From Fen-1301 sp963786395 (GTDB lineage Bacteria; Bacteroidota; Ignavibacteria; Ignavibacteriales; Ignavibacteriaceae), in assembly GCA_963786395.1 (NCBI GenBank), contig CAWAZD010000009.1, positions 140,718 through 204,717 of the forward strand: 64,000 nt of DNA, given 5' to 3'. Positions 47,489-58,501 of this stretch are shown one piece after another (within the stretch, counting starts at the first letter, position 1; each line of letters opens with the position of its first letter). The position numbers and the translations under genes are program-made. The notes beneath the pieces are model-generated. The model was not told the origin of the DNA. It searched no databases and saw nothing but the letters and a program-made list of their open reading frames with translations.

Positions 47489-50233
47489 ATGCAGGTTTAT
47501 ATGCAATATAAATTACAGATCAATCTATTTTTAACTCTGGCAATATCGTTTTTATCCATACAGTCTTTATCTGCCATTGAACCTCCGAAGAAAGGTGTTA
47601 AACTGCCCAATAATTTTGAACAACTTAAACAAAATATCGAACAGTCCTATGGGCAGGGATACTATGCTCAAAAAATGGACCTCAGAAGGCTTCTAAGGGA
47701 TAGAATTGCAAGTGGTGAAATATCAGTAAAGAGCCTTGTCGCTGATACTGTTCATGCACTTTGTCTCCTTGGAAAATATTCTGATTCATCTCCTAAATTT
47801 GCCCCACAGGATTTACAGACCAAACTTTTTGATGGCCCCAATCCAACTGGCACTATGACTCAATTCTATAAAGAAATATCATATAATCAAATGTATTTCA
47901 CCGGCAGCTGCAAAGGTTGGTACCAGGTTCCTGGCAATATGGCCTCTTATGTTGGTTCCGATAATGGGTTGGGATCTAATGAAGGACCAAAGTTTGTCTA
48001 CGATCTTGTTGTGGCTGCAGATAATGATGTAAATTATGCTGATTATATTCAGTACTATGATGCTTCTGGAAATCCCAGGATTGGTATGGTCGCTGCTATT
48101 CATACCGGCGCTGGTTCAGAAGCCGGTGCAAATAATATCTGGTCTCATAAATGGTCTTTCGGTGCTTATACTGGAAATCAACCTTATGTAACAAACGATA
48201 TTGATCCTGTTTCCGGAAAAAATGTTATAATTGATGGCACTTATGCCTGCGAACCGGAATTATCAGGTTCAAGTAACACCTCAGGAAATCTTATCGATAT
48301 AGGTGTTTTCTGCCATGAATTCGGTCATGTCTTTGGACTTCCCGATCTTTATGATACTGATGGTTCCTCTGAAGGTATTGGACAATGGTGCTTGATGGCT
48401 TCCGGTTCCTGGGGCGGCAATGGAAGTTCTCCTCAAACTCCTACTCATATGAGTGCCTGGTGCAAACAACGCCTTGGATGGGTTACTCCTATTGCTATCG
48501 ACTCTTTAAATATGAATTTTACATTTCATAATGCTGAACAAAATCCCGCTATTTACAAAATGTGGAAACAGAACCAGGCCAGCAGTGAATATTTCCTCGT
48601 TGAAAATAGACAAAAGTTGAGTTTTGATCAAAATCTTATGAACAGCGGTCTGCTCATCTACCACATAGATGATACCAGAACAAATAACAAAAATGAAAAC
48701 CACTACTGGGTTGATGTTGAACAGGCGGATGGACTACGGGGCCTTAATCTTGGTGCTAATAGAGGTGATGCTGGTGATCCATTCCCCGGCTCTACTAACA
48801 ATACTAAATTTGATTTTTTAACCACTCCCTCTAGTAATGGTTATTCTGCCACTTCTTTTGTTTCAGTCCGAAACATACATAATGTTGGTCTTGATATGAT
48901 CGCTGATCTTGATGTCGGTACTAAACCTTATGCCTCATGTCCTCCTACTTTTTTTGTCGGTAATGTTGAAGTACCTCAGGCAGGTGTTACTAATGGAGTT
49001 ACTTTAAAAAACTATGGTTTGGCTCCACTTGTAATTACTTCCGTCTTAAATCAAGCCGGACCATTCAAGCTTACTGATAATTTGACTCTCCCGCTGTCAA
49101 TTGCCACTTATGATTCTGTGACGCTTCACTTTAAGTTTGAACCATCACAGGTCGGTTTATTCCAGCAAAATATTACTATCGCGAATAATGATCCTACTTT
49201 TACTGGGCTTGTCCTGCAGGGAAGAGGATTTAAAGTTGATGCCGCACAAAATAATATGCTTTACGCTGCCTCTGGATCTAGTGACAGTGGAAAAATTCTT
49301 ACTATTAATCCCACTTCCGGTGTCGGCACTAATTTGGGTTCTTCTCTTTATAGTGCTATGAATAGCATTTCAGTTAATCCGAAATCAGGTATCATTTACG
49401 GTATGACGGTTACATCCTTGGGTACCGAATTTGTCCGCGTTAATGCTGTTGGTGGCGATTCTTATAATCTATTTACTGTCCCCCAAAAAGATATGACTGC
49501 GGTTGCCTTTGATACTTTAGGTAATCTTTATGCCGCTGCTAGAGGTGGACTAATCTATTCGGTTAACCTGGAATCAAAAACTATTTCTAAAATTTGTTCC
49601 ACCAAGGTTCAACTCACCTCTGTTGCATTTGATCCGACTACCAATCAACTCTATGGAACTCCATATATTGTTTTGGGATCAACCAAAGATCGCATATTCA
49701 AAATAAATCTTTCTACAGGAGATACTACTCTTCTCGGTAAAACTGGATTTGGCGTCTTTACTGTCGGTATCGCATTTGATAATGCTGGTCAGTTATTCGG
49801 AGTTACTTCAACTTCAGGTAACAGCAATTTCAATTCTATAGATAAAAATACTGGCAAAGGTACTTTAATTGGTTCTGTTGGATTAAGCGGTATAACTGGT
49901 ATTGCTTTTTCCGCATCAGAATTCACGTCAGTTAATCCCGAAACTGAAAAACCTACATCATTTAAGTTGATGCAGAATTATCCTAACCCGTTTAATCCAT
50001 CTACTTCTATTGAATATTCTGTTCCGGTTGATTCTTATGTGAAAATTGTTATCTATAATATCCTTGGCGAAGTTATTGACGTCCCTGTTGATAATAATAG
50101 CCATGCCGGTCAATATAAAATTAGTTGGAATGGTGCCAACAAAGCTAGTGGTATTTATTTCTATGAGCTCACCGCAAAGACTTCCTCTGGCGAAGCCTTT
50201 AAGCAAATTAAAAAATTAGTACTTCTAAAATAA
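47489..50233 (+). CDS. T9SS-secreted M6-family metalloprotease
   Basis: A 914-residue secreted protease. Signal peptide 1-31; a propeptide-like region; a catalytic domain in which VFCHEFGHVFGLPDLYD provides the HExxH zinc site plus a downstream Asp, and LMASGSWGGNG the Met-turn, as in immune-inhibitor-A (M6) peptidases. Then come a choice-of-anchor/Ig-like domain (VEVPQAGVTNGVTLKNYG ... TIANNDPTF), a six-bladed-propeller-like region and the sorting domain (QNYPNPFNPSTSIEY ... KKLVLLK). It should be exported by T9SS and degrade extracellular protein. It is monocistronic, with repeats upstream and a strong terminator downstream. Confidence 0.9.
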   Translation: MQVYMQYKLQINLFLTLAISFLSIQSLSAIEPPKKGVKLPNNFEQLKQNIEQSYGQGYYAQKMDLRRLLRDRIASGEISVKSLVADTVHALCLLGKYSDSSPKFAPQDLQTKLFDGPNPTGTMTQFYKEISYNQMYFTGSCKGWYQVPGNMASYVGSDNGLGSNEGPKFVYDLVVAADNDVNYADYIQYYDASGNPRIGMVAAIHTGAGSEAGANNIWSHKWSFGAYTGNQPYVTNDIDPVSGKNVIIDGTYACEPELSGSSNTSGNLIDIGVFCHEFGHVFGLPDLYDTDGSSEGIGQWCLMASGSWGGNGSSPQTPTHMSAWCKQRLGWVTPIAIDSLNMNFTFHNAEQNPAIYKMWKQNQASSEYFLVENRQKLSFDQNLMNSGLLIYHIDDTRTNNKNENHYWVDVEQADGLRGLNLGANRGDAGDPFPGSTNNTKFDFLTTPSSNGYSATSFVSVRNIHNVGLDMIADLDVGTKPYASCPPTFFVGNVEVPQAGVTNGVTLKNYGLAPLVITSVLNQAGPFKLTDNLTLPLSIATYDSVTLHFKFEPSQVGLFQQNITIANNDPTFTGLVLQGRGFKVDAAQNNMLYAASGSSDSGKILTINPTSGVGTNLGSSLYSAMNSISVNPKSGIIYGMTVTSLGTEFVRVNAVGGDSYNLFTVPQKDMTAVAFDTLGNLYAAARGGLIYSVNLESKTISKICSTKVQLTSVAFDPTTNQLYGTPYIVLGSTKDRIFKINLSTGDTTLLGKTGFGVFTVGIAFDNAGQLFGVTSTSGNSNFNSIDKNTGKGTLIGSVGLSGITGIAFSASEFTSVNPETEKPTSFKLMQNYPNPFNPSTSIEYSVPVDSYVKIVIYNILGEVIDVPVDNNSHAGQYKISWNGANKASGIYFYELTAKTSSGEAFKQIKKLVLLK

Positions 50234-50255
50234 ACATGCTTCGTTGATGTCCTTT

Positions 50256-50285
50256 AAAAAAGCCGGCCTCATACACCGGCTTTTT
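50256..50285 (+). terminator. Terminator after the metalloprotease gene
   Basis: AAAAAGCCGG (50257-50266) pairs with CCGGCTTTTT (50276-50285) around a nine-base loop and runs into a T tract. A-tract symmetry means it could act on both strands. Confidence 0.9.
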
Positions 50286-50925
50286 CTTTGCACAATTCAA
50301 TCGCATCCACACATCGCATTGGAGTCATGATATCGCCCGCGCTAACTTTTAACATTTTCCTTTTATCTTTCGTCCCCTTGCCTCCATAAATCGACTATTC
50401 AATTATTCCAACAATCCATTACGATCTTCATTTATTTTTAGTTGCCAAACTAACTAAAACATACTTGCCCAATACATAAATCATACTGCATTAATACTTC
50501 CCCCACTATTGCCACATACTGTCCTCATACTCTGAATTTGTTACCTGACAGGCAGCAGGCAGGTACCTGAGAGCCACGTGGAATTTGGGTGTTTTATTTT
50601 CTTTTGGTGGGCCTTGAAGGAAGTAAAAACTATTTAGTATAACCTTTTAATAATAACAATAATTGCGCCAAATAAAATCAAACATTTTGATACTAAAACT
50701 ATAATCCTCCGCATCGGTAATTTTCCAGAAAATAAGAATTCCGGCCTCTCACACCTTTCCTAAAATTGAGAATTTGAAGTACACTACTCCATGCGCAAGC
50801 TGCGCCTCCTTTAACTGTTGACGTTTCACATGACTACTTGGAATTCCCAAGTCTCATCTCCGCCAATCCGCTTGGATGAGAACCCTCAATCCCACCTGTG
50901 TTTTGTATCATACACCAAATCACAT
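50286..50925. other. Gene-free region upstream of the LacI operator
   Basis: About 640 bases with no convincing reading frame, no recognisable RNA and slightly C-rich plus-strand composition near 50340-50560. A short GC-rich patch (GGCAGCAGGCAGGTACC) lies near 50550. I see no function for it. Confidence 0.5.
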
Positions 50926-50939
50926 AAAACGTTTAACCT
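50926..50939. promoter_or_regulatory. LacI-family operator O1 (upstream)
   Basis: AAAACGTTTAACCT, an imperfect copy of the perfect palindrome at 51020-51033. The central CpG and TTAAACG arms are typical of LacI/PurR/CcpA-type operators. It lies about 95 bases (near nine helical turns) from O2, a spacing that would permit looping. Confidence 0.7.
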
Positions 50940-50989
50940 AATATTGTCACACTTATATATTAATTCTTTAAATAATAGCACTTTTTCAC

Positions 50990-51018
50990 TTGACTTCGAA
51001 TAATTATTTCACTAATTA
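50990..51018 (+). promoter_or_regulatory. Candidate promoter of the LacI-family gene
   Basis: TTGACT (50990-50995), a 17-base spacer and TAATTA (51013-51018) make a -35/-10-like pair lying between the two operators and touching the second one. The -10 box is weak. Confidence 0.35.
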
Positions 51019-51034
51019 GGTTAAACGTTTAACT
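51018..51034. promoter_or_regulatory. LacI-family operator O2 (promoter-proximal)
   Basis: Contains GTTAAACGTTTAAC (51020-51033), a perfect 14-bp palindrome, inside AGGTTAAACGTTTAACT. It lies 12 bases upstream of the regulator's ATG, where a bound repressor would block transcription, so autoregulation is likely. Confidence 0.8.
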
Positions 51035-51045
51035 AAATTTTATAA

Positions 51046-52072
51046 ATGTCAACAATAAAGGATGTCGCAAAGGAAGCCAATGTATCTATTGCTACTGTTT
51101 CTTTAGTCCTTCATAATCATAACAGAATTTCTGTTAAAACATCCCAGCGTGTTAATAAAGCGATCAAGAAATTGAATTATCATCCTTCCAGATCTGCACG
51201 CGGACTTGTTTCACAGAAAACAGGCAACATTGGTTTTATTTTAACGGACGATCACTTCCTCCGCTCTGAACCTTTCTATACAAGGATCTTTCTCGGAACT
51301 GAATTTGAAGCCCGCAAATATGAATACTACATTCTCCTAACAACCATCCCTTCTGACTATAACGATAAAGATAGAATTCCAAGATTCATTTTAGAAAAAA
51401 ATATTGACGGTATCATTATCGCAGGTAAGGTCCCCTGTGCCATTATTGAGCATGTTGAGAAATATAAACTCCCTCTGGCTTTTGTCGATTATTATCTCGC
51501 TTCTTCTGACTACCCCGTTGTTCTTATCGATAATATTAGCGGTGGTTTGAAAGCAACCCAATACTTAATTCAAAATAAACATAAAAACATCGGCTTCATT
51601 GCCGGCGATATCAGCCACCCTAGCCTTAGCGACCGTTTCCTTGGATTTAAAACCGCAATGGAGAATGCTGGTCTTCCATTTAATGAACTTAATTATGTAA
51701 TCGATGAAGAATAATACTGCAAGAGAAAATGGTTTTAATGCCGCTAAAAAATTACTCGCTCAGAATAATAAAATTACTGCAATCTTTGCCTGTAATGATG
51801 CTATGGCAATCGGAGTTATGCAATTCCTGAAAGAAAATGGTTACAAAATTCCTAATGATATCTCAGTTATCGGCTTTGATGATGTCGAAGCAGATCTTTC
51901 CTTTGATCCCCCTCTTTCCACTATCAGCGTTCCTAAACATGAAATGGGTATTGAGGTCATCAAACTGATGGCGGATATGCTTAAAAATGAAAAGGCAAAC
52001 ATTAAAAAAATATTAGTCCCTGTTGAATTAATTGAAAGAAAATCAGTCTGCGAATTGAAATCTAAAAAATAA
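51046..52072 (+). CDS. LacI-family transcriptional regulator, frameshifted
   Basis: About 341 residues when repaired. The N-terminal helix-turn-helix and hinge are textbook (TIKDVAKEANVSIATVSLVL, NYHPSRSARGLVSQKTGNIG). The periplasmic-binding-protein-like effector domain follows, with NKHKNIGFIAGD and, after the break, FACNDAMAIGVMQFL and DISVIGFDDVEADL. The frame breaks at about 51709-51714 (GATGAAGAATAATAC), where one extra base makes a stop; the second piece continues to TAA 52072. Operators flank its promoter. It probably senses a sugar or sugar phosphate and controls the dehydrogenase and glycan-uptake genes downstream. Confidence 0.87.
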
Positions 52073-52086
52073 ATTAAAACATAAAA

Positions 52087-53110
52087 ATGCAAGCACTCTT
52101 GTTTAATGGTCCGCATGATATAGAAGTTGGAGAACTTATTTTACCAAAACTCCAGCCAAATGAAGTTGCTGATTCAAGTTGACGGATGCGGTGTCTGCGG
52201 AACAGATTTTCACATCTTTGAAGGTAATGCTCCGGCAAAACCTCCGGTCGTTCTTGGACATGAATATGCCGGCACTATCATTGATTCGGGAAGCAAATTT
52301 GACAATCTGACTGTTGGCGATTCGGTAGCTGTAAATCCAAATATCCATTGTGGCTATTGCTCTTATTGTCGATCAGGCAAAATAAATTTATGTCAGAATC
52401 TTAAAGCTCTCGGAGTTACAATTAACGGGGGCATGTCTCAGTATTCTGTTGTCCCGGTTACCCAGGCTCATATCCTACCCCCAAAATTTCCATTTAGTAA
52501 ATCAGTATTTGCAGAACCTGTTTCCTGCTGTATCCATGGTATAAATCAAGCCGATATTATTCCGGGAGAACAAGTAGTGATTATAGGCGCGGGAACTATT
52601 GGTCTTATTATGCTCCAGCTCGCTCAGTTACGCGGTGCTTCCAAAATTATTATTCTCGATCCCTTACCGGTAAAACGAATCATGGCTGAAAAATTAAATG
52701 CGGATTTTGTATTAAACCCGTCTGATTCAAATATTACTGAAAAGATTTTCGAACTCACTTCCGGTGGAGCAGATACTGTTATCGAATGTGTAGGTAATCA
52801 AACTGCCGCCGAAAGTGCTTTGAAGCTTGTCAGGAAAGGTGGCAAAATTGTTATTTTTGGTCTGGCTAACAAAACTGCTGCTATAAGTGTCTATTTGCAG
52901 TCCTTCTTTCATAAAGAGCTAACTTTAATAAGTTCGGTTCTAAACCCTAATACATTTCAGGCAGCAGTCGATCTCATTGTTAATAATAAATTAAACGTAG
53001 AATTATTCAATCCGTATCCGGTTTTATTAAACCAGGATAAAATTAAAAACTTATTTAACGGTCTGTTAGATGAAACCGTTGTAAAATTTATGGTTACACC
53101 AAACAGTTAA
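52087..53110 (+). CDS. Zinc-dependent medium-chain alcohol/polyol dehydrogenase, frameshifted
   Basis: About 340 residues when repaired. ATG 52087 starts MQALLFNGPHDIEVGEL; one extra base near 52168 breaks the frame, and the second piece resumes at LIQVDGCGVCGTDFHIFEGN. Catalytic-zinc residues are the Cys in GVCGTD and His in GHEYAG; the structural-zinc loop is CGYCSYCRSGKINLC. The NAD-binding VVIIGAGTIGLIMLQLAQ follows. The family includes sorbitol, threonine and galactitol dehydrogenases; the exact substrate cannot be told. It is 14 bases after the LacI gene, suggesting oxidation of a sugar alcohol or sugar taken up by the nearby receptor. Confidence 0.87.
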
Positions 53111-53151
53111 GTAGTACTAATAACAACACAATAAATTCTTTAGGAGGATCT

Positions 53152-55728
53152 ATGAGAAAAAGTGTCAGACTATGCTGGTCTGTTCTTCCATTGCTCTGGC
53201 TTTTTATAGGAGCATGGAATTATAGCTACGCACAAAGTCTAATTAACCAGGTTGGGGGATTCGAAAGTAATCTTCCTTCGTACTGGACTATCGCGAATAT
53301 GCCCACTGGAACTACAATAACCTGGGCTTCCGATCAATCCAGAAATATGGGACATTCATTAAAGATTGTAAAGCCAGCAGCTACTAGTGATTCTGCGGCT
53401 TGGGTTTCAACAAATATGTGCGATATCTGGTCACCACAAAATGGCGCTAATGTCGATATTCTCCTTGGCGCATATGTAATGACATCTGGTGTCAATACTA
53501 ACCCGACAAGCTTTGACCAGATGTGGTATGTTGCTTACACTTTTTATGATAGTGCAGGAACATTCATAAAAACCACAATGTTGCCTATAAATCAAACCGT
53601 CGCTTCGAGCGGTGCCTTTGTAGCAGATACAAATGGCGTCGGTCAAACAATTCTATCAAAAGATTCCTGGAAAACAATTGTTTCTTTTGTTGCAGGAAAG
53701 AATGCAACTGGAACAGTTTGGGCTGATGATTTCATCTTTACTGGAAGAGGTGGAGCTTGGGCCGGACAGGATTGGAATACCTCTGTTGGTGTACCAACTG
53801 GATGGATTTACTGGCTTCCTCCAATCGGTGGAAATGATGGCGTTCTTAATGACGGTTACGAAAACACAGTAGTAACTACTGAAGCAGCACATTCAGGTAC
53901 ACAATCACTTAAATTTAATCTGCCTATAACAAGAACACAGCATGATGGATGGGTTGGTACAATCAGGTATCCGCTTGATGCTAATGTCCAGGCTGGCGAT
54001 ATTCTCAGATTAAGTGTATGGGTTAAAGCTTCAGGTCTCTATCCTGATTCTGCAAGAAAATATCCAGGTACATGGGCTGTAGGATTTACTCCTCTATTCC
54101 ATTCCGGATATAAACCTAATGATCCTTATGATGAAATAGGCGGTCATGATTATACATTCACTTTCCCGGATACTGCTCATTCATTTGACTGGACTCAGTA
54201 TACTCTTGATATAACCGTACCGTCTGATCCTAATGCTAAGAATTTCTCTCTGAGAATTCATCCTTATGGTCAAATGGTCGGTACTCTGTATTTTGATGAT
54301 ATGCAGGTCGAAAAACTCACAAATGTTACAAGCATTAATAATGTCGGAGGATTCGAAAGTAATCTTCCTTCATATTGGACCATTGGAAATCAGTCCACAG
54401 GCGCAACTGCTTCATGGGCTTCCGATCAATCCAGACATATGGGACATTCATTAAAGATTGTAAAACCTACTACTACTACTGATTCTACTGCTTGGGTTTC
54501 AACAAATATGTGCGATATCTGGTCACCACAAAATGGCGCTAATGTCGATATTCTCCTTGGCGCATATGTAATGACATCTGGTGTCAATACTAACCCGACA
54601 AGCTTTGATCAGATGTGGTATGTTGCTTACACTTTTTACGATAGTGCAGGAACATTTATAAAAACCACAATGTTGCCTATAAATCAAACCGTTGCTTCGA
54701 GCGGTGCCTTTGTAGCAGATACAAATGGTGTCGGTCAAACTATTCTTTCAAAAGATTCCTGGAAAACAATTGTTTCTTTTGTTGCAGGAAAGAATGCAAC
54801 TGGAACAGTTTGGGCTGATGATTTCATCTTTACAGGAAGAGGTGGAGCTTGGGCCGGACAGGATTGGAATACCTCTGTTGGTGTACCAACTGGATGGATT
54901 TACTGGCTTCCCCCAATCGGTGGAAATGATGGCGTTCTTAATGACGGTTACGAAAACACAGTAGTAACTACTGAAGCAGCACATTCAGGAACACAATCAC
55001 TTAAATTTAATCTGCCTATAACAAGAACTCAGCACGATGGATGGGTTGGTACAATCAGATATCCGCTTGATCCTTCTGTTAAAGCAGGAAGTACATTAAG
55101 ATTGAGTGTATGGGTTAAAGCTTCAGGTCTATATCCTGATTCAGCAAGAAAATATCCGGGTACATGGGCTGTAGGATTTACTCCTCTATTCCATTCCGGA
55201 TATAAACCTAATGATCCTTATGATGAAATAGGCGGTCATGATTATACGTTCACTTTCCCTGATACAGCCCATTCATTTGACTGGACTCAGTATACCCTCG
55301 ATATAACAGTTCCTTCTGATCCTAATGCAAAGAATTTCTCACTGAGAATTCATCCTTACGGTCAAATGGTAGGAACTCTCTATTTTGATGATATGGAAGT
55401 AAAACTTGTCGGAACTACTGGCATTAAAAACCAGGGTAATATTGTTCCGGCTCAGTTCTATGTTTATCAGAATTATCCGAATCCATTCAATCCAAGTACC
55501 CAGATCAGATATAATATTCCTCAGGCTGCCCTTGTCAGCGTGAAGATTTACAATATGATTGGTCAGGAAGTTAAGAACCTCTTTGAAGGAAATCTGACTG
55601 CCGGTGTTCATAATGTTACTTGGAATGGTGATAATAATTTCGGCTCTAAGGTATCTAGTGGTATTTATATTTACATGGTTAAATATAATGACCAGTTCCA
55701 GGTAAAGAAGATGATACTTCTTAAGTAA
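53152..55728 (+). CDS. T9SS-secreted protein with a duplicated carbohydrate-binding-like module
   Basis: An 858-residue exported protein behind a strong TTAGGAGGATCT ribosome site. After the signal peptide (ends SYAQS) come two ~364-residue repeats (about 35-400 and 401-755), nearly identical in sequence. Each contains two beta-sandwich units: one starting VGGFESNLPSYWTI and ending WADDFIFTG, one starting AHSGTQSLKFNLP and ending GTLYFDDM, resembling CBM4/9/CenC-type jelly-roll modules. The tail is a T9SS sorting domain (QNYPNPFNPSTQIRY ... KKMILLK). It has no catalytic motif that I recognise. It probably binds a glycan at the cell surface for the following receptor, as the triple starch-binding protein may do at the other locus (inference). 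Confidence 0.82.
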   Translation: MRKSVRLCWSVLPLLWLFIGAWNYSYAQSLINQVGGFESNLPSYWTIANMPTGTTITWASDQSRNMGHSLKIVKPAATSDSAAWVSTNMCDIWSPQNGANVDILLGAYVMTSGVNTNPTSFDQMWYVAYTFYDSAGTFIKTTMLPINQTVASSGAFVADTNGVGQTILSKDSWKTIVSFVAGKNATGTVWADDFIFTGRGGAWAGQDWNTSVGVPTGWIYWLPPIGGNDGVLNDGYENTVVTTEAAHSGTQSLKFNLPITRTQHDGWVGTIRYPLDANVQAGDILRLSVWVKASGLYPDSARKYPGTWAVGFTPLFHSGYKPNDPYDEIGGHDYTFTFPDTAHSFDWTQYTLDITVPSDPNAKNFSLRIHPYGQMVGTLYFDDMQVEKLTNVTSINNVGGFESNLPSYWTIGNQSTGATASWASDQSRHMGHSLKIVKPTTTTDSTAWVSTNMCDIWSPQNGANVDILLGAYVMTSGVNTNPTSFDQMWYVAYTFYDSAGTFIKTTMLPINQTVASSGAFVADTNGVGQTILSKDSWKTIVSFVAGKNATGTVWADDFIFTGRGGAWAGQDWNTSVGVPTGWIYWLPPIGGNDGVLNDGYENTVVTTEAAHSGTQSLKFNLPITRTQHDGWVGTIRYPLDPSVKAGSTLRLSVWVKASGLYPDSARKYPGTWAVGFTPLFHSGYKPNDPYDEIGGHDYTFTFPDTAHSFDWTQYTLDITVPSDPNAKNFSLRIHPYGQMVGTLYFDDMEVKLVGTTGIKNQGNIVPAQFYVYQNYPNPFNPSTQIRYNIPQAALVSVKIYNMIGQEVKNLFEGNLTAGVHNVTWNGDNNFGSKVSSGIYIYMVKYNDQFQVKKMILLK
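53249..55412 (+). repeat. Tandem duplication of ~1,092 bp within the exported protein gene
   Basis: Two direct copies with a period of 1,092 bases (364 codons); for example TCGAAAGTAATCTTCC starts at 53261 and 54353. Most differences are in third codon positions. About 190 residues in the middle are identical in the two protein copies. Confidence 0.95.
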
Positions 55729-55740
55729 GTATTATTTAAT

Positions 55741-55776
55741 AACGGGAATGCTGAAATATGCATTCCCGTTTTTTTT
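55741..55776 (+). terminator. Terminator between the duplicated-module gene and the second receptor
   Basis: AACGGGAATGC (55741-55751) pairs perfectly with GCATTCCCGTT (55760-55770), eight-base loop, then a run of T. It separates, or attenuates between, the two genes. Confidence 0.9.
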
Positions 55777-55801
55777 AGATTCTGAATTAATAAGGTTGCG
55801 T

Positions 55802-58488
55802 ATGAAGAAAATTTACAATTTCGATCCTTGCATATTTTTTCTTTCTTTAGTGCTTTTATTTTCAGTTGTAGTTTACCCGGGTACTACCGGTAAACTTACA
55901 GGCAAAGTAACTGATGCTAAATCAAATGAACCCTTAATCGGAACCAATATTGTTGTTGTCGGTACTAATCTCGGTGCCGCTGCTGACCTTCAGGGAAATT
56001 ATTTTATCCTCAATATCCCTCCTGGCACATATCAGATCAAAGCTACACAAATCGGATTCTCCCCAACTACTATTGCAAATGTAAAAATTTCAGTTGACCA
56101 GACCACTAGGATTGATATTAAACTTGGGGAACAAGTAGTTGAACTTCAAAATGTTGTCGTCACTTCCACACGCGGGTTCGTTCAAAAAGATCTTACTTCC
56201 ACTGAAGCTAAAATTACCGGAGACCAGATTGCAAAACTTCCGGTCGAAGATGTCAATTCTTTAGTCAATCTACAGGCAGGCGTTGTTGACGGACATTTCC
56301 GTGGGGGCAGAGCCGGAGAAGTTAAATATCTTGTCGATGGTGTTTCAGTTAATGATGTGTATTCCGGAGCCTCAACCCTGGAAGCAGATGTTAGCAGTAT
56401 TCAGGAATTACAAGTATTAACCGGAACTTTCAATGCTGAGTATGGTGAGGCACTTTCAGGCGTTGTAAATCAGGTTACAAAAATTGCAGGTGATAAATAT
56501 TCCGGCAACTTTTCCATTTATACCGGTGATTATATGTCGTCGCGTACCAGTCTATTTCCTAATATCAATAAAATTGATCCTAGAAATGTCTATAATTTTC
56601 AGGGAAACCTTAGTGGACCGGTTCCTCTTACTGGTGATTTCCTTAAATTCTTTTTTTCTGGAAGATATAATAATGATAATGGTTATCTCTATGGTCAAAG
56701 AAAATTCAAACCCTCAGACTCATCAAATTTTTCTAATAATGACCCCACTAAATGGTATGTGGGTGCAACTGGTGATAATGCCTGGGTTCCTATGAACTAT
56801 TCAAAGAAATTAATTTTACAGGGCAAATTGGCGATCAAAGTTGGTTCTGGGAAAGGAATAGTTCTAAATGGCCTCTACCAAAATAACGATTATAGGCAGT
56901 ATGATCGTATGTTCGTGTTGAATCCGGATGGTGATTATACCTATTATCAGAAAAGTTTCCTCGGAAGCGCTAGCTATACTCAATTGTTTAATAGTAAATC
57001 TTTTCTTATTTCCTTGGCTCTGCTTATATATCTGATTATAAACAGTATGTTTATGAAAACCCCCTGGACCCTAATTATGTTAACCCTCAAAGATTCAGTG
57101 ATGTCGGCGGCGCTGCCTTTTATACAGGCGGTACTCAGAACTGGCATTTTCTCCATTATACAAATACATATACAGGCAAAATAGATTTTACTTCTCAAAT
57201 TACTGATATTCACGAAATTAAAACTGGTATTGAATTTGACTATCATACACTAAGATATCAGGACCTTCAAACAATTGTAGATGCTTCTTCGGGCTTTGTA
57301 CCCGCATTACCACCTTTTGGTTCGTTTGATTATAATATTTATAAAAATCATCCATATCAGTTGGCTGGCTATATTCAGGATAAAATTGAACTTGATTATC
57401 TTATTGTTAATGTCGGTGTCAGGTACGATTATTTCCAACCCGATGCAACTGTGTTGTCCGATCCTAATAATATTGCTGAGCTTGATGGTTTTATACCTCC
57501 TTTCCCGGGTACCTTTTTCTATAAAGCAAGCGCAAAGTCTCAGCTCAGTCCCCGCCTGGGAATATCATACCCGATTAGTGACAAAGGTGCAGTGCATATT
57601 TCCTATGGACATTTTTTCCAGATACCACCGTTCGATTATTTGTATCGAAATCCGAATTTTAGAATCCCATTGACTAACGATGTCAATCCTATTGATCAAA
57701 ATACAATCGGTAATGCCGACCTTAAACCACAGCAGACAGTTATGTATGAAATTGGACTCCAGCAGGAAATCTTTACCGACTTCGGAATTAATATAACTAC
57801 TTATTATAAAGATATACGGAATTTACTCGGCGTCGAATTATACTTAAAGGAAAATTCAAAAAGATTCGCCAAATTTATTAATACCGATTATGGCTCTGTA
57901 ACGGGGGTTACTTTCTCATTTGAAAAAAGATTTTCCAATGGTTTCAGTGCTAACCTGGATTATACTTTCCAGGTTGCTAAAGGTGATGCTTCTGATCCAA
58001 ATGATGCCTTTAATAAAGCTCAGGCAACTCCGCCCGTTGAAGCTAACAAAATGTTGGTACCTCTTGATTGGGACAGGAGACATTCGCTTAATCTTACTGC
58101 TTCAGCCGGTGAACCGGAAAATTATATCATCAGCATGGTAGCTCGACTTGGATCAGGGTTACCTTATACTCCATCATTCCAAAGAACTAATACTGGAATT
58201 CAAAATAGTTCAAATAAACCCGGTTTTTTTAACGTTGATGTTTATTTAACTAAATATCTGAAGTTAAATGGATTCAATCTTTCAATATTTGCGAAAATTT
58301 ATAACCTGTTTGATACTGCTAATGAAGATAATGTCTTTACAGATACAGGTCGGGCTGGCTATACTCTTCAAACTGCACAGCAGCAATCTGCTCCCAGGGG
58401 CGTGAATACTATAGCTGAATTTTATACAAGACCCGATTACTATTCCGCTCCGCGCCAGATAATCGTAGGAGGTCAACTTGATTTTTAA
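55802..58488 (+). CDS. TonB-dependent receptor with CarboxypepD_reg domain (copy 2), frameshifted
   Basis: About 895 residues when repaired, almost the length of copy 1. ATG 55802 is preferred over an earlier in-frame start inside the terminator stem. Signal peptide, then a CarboxypepD_reg domain (GKVTDAKSNEPLIGTNI ... GNYFILNIPPGTYQIKA), plug (FRGGRAGEVKYLVDGVSV, FNAEYGEALSGVVNQVTK) and barrel. The frame breaks near 57015, where a one-base change restores GSAYISDYKQYVYENPLDP and joins the second piece to TAA 58488. Barrel segments such as LSPRLGISYPISDKGAVHISYGHF closely follow those of copy 1. The ligand is probably a different glycan. Confidence 0.87.
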
Positions 58489-58501
58489 TAAGAGTAATTA
58501 T

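Noticed and set aside
53431..54984. Pairs of minus-strand and shifted-frame ORFs (about 70-80 aa) repeated twice
   Set aside because: They are shadows of the duplicated modules on the plus strand, appearing twice because the DNA is duplicated.
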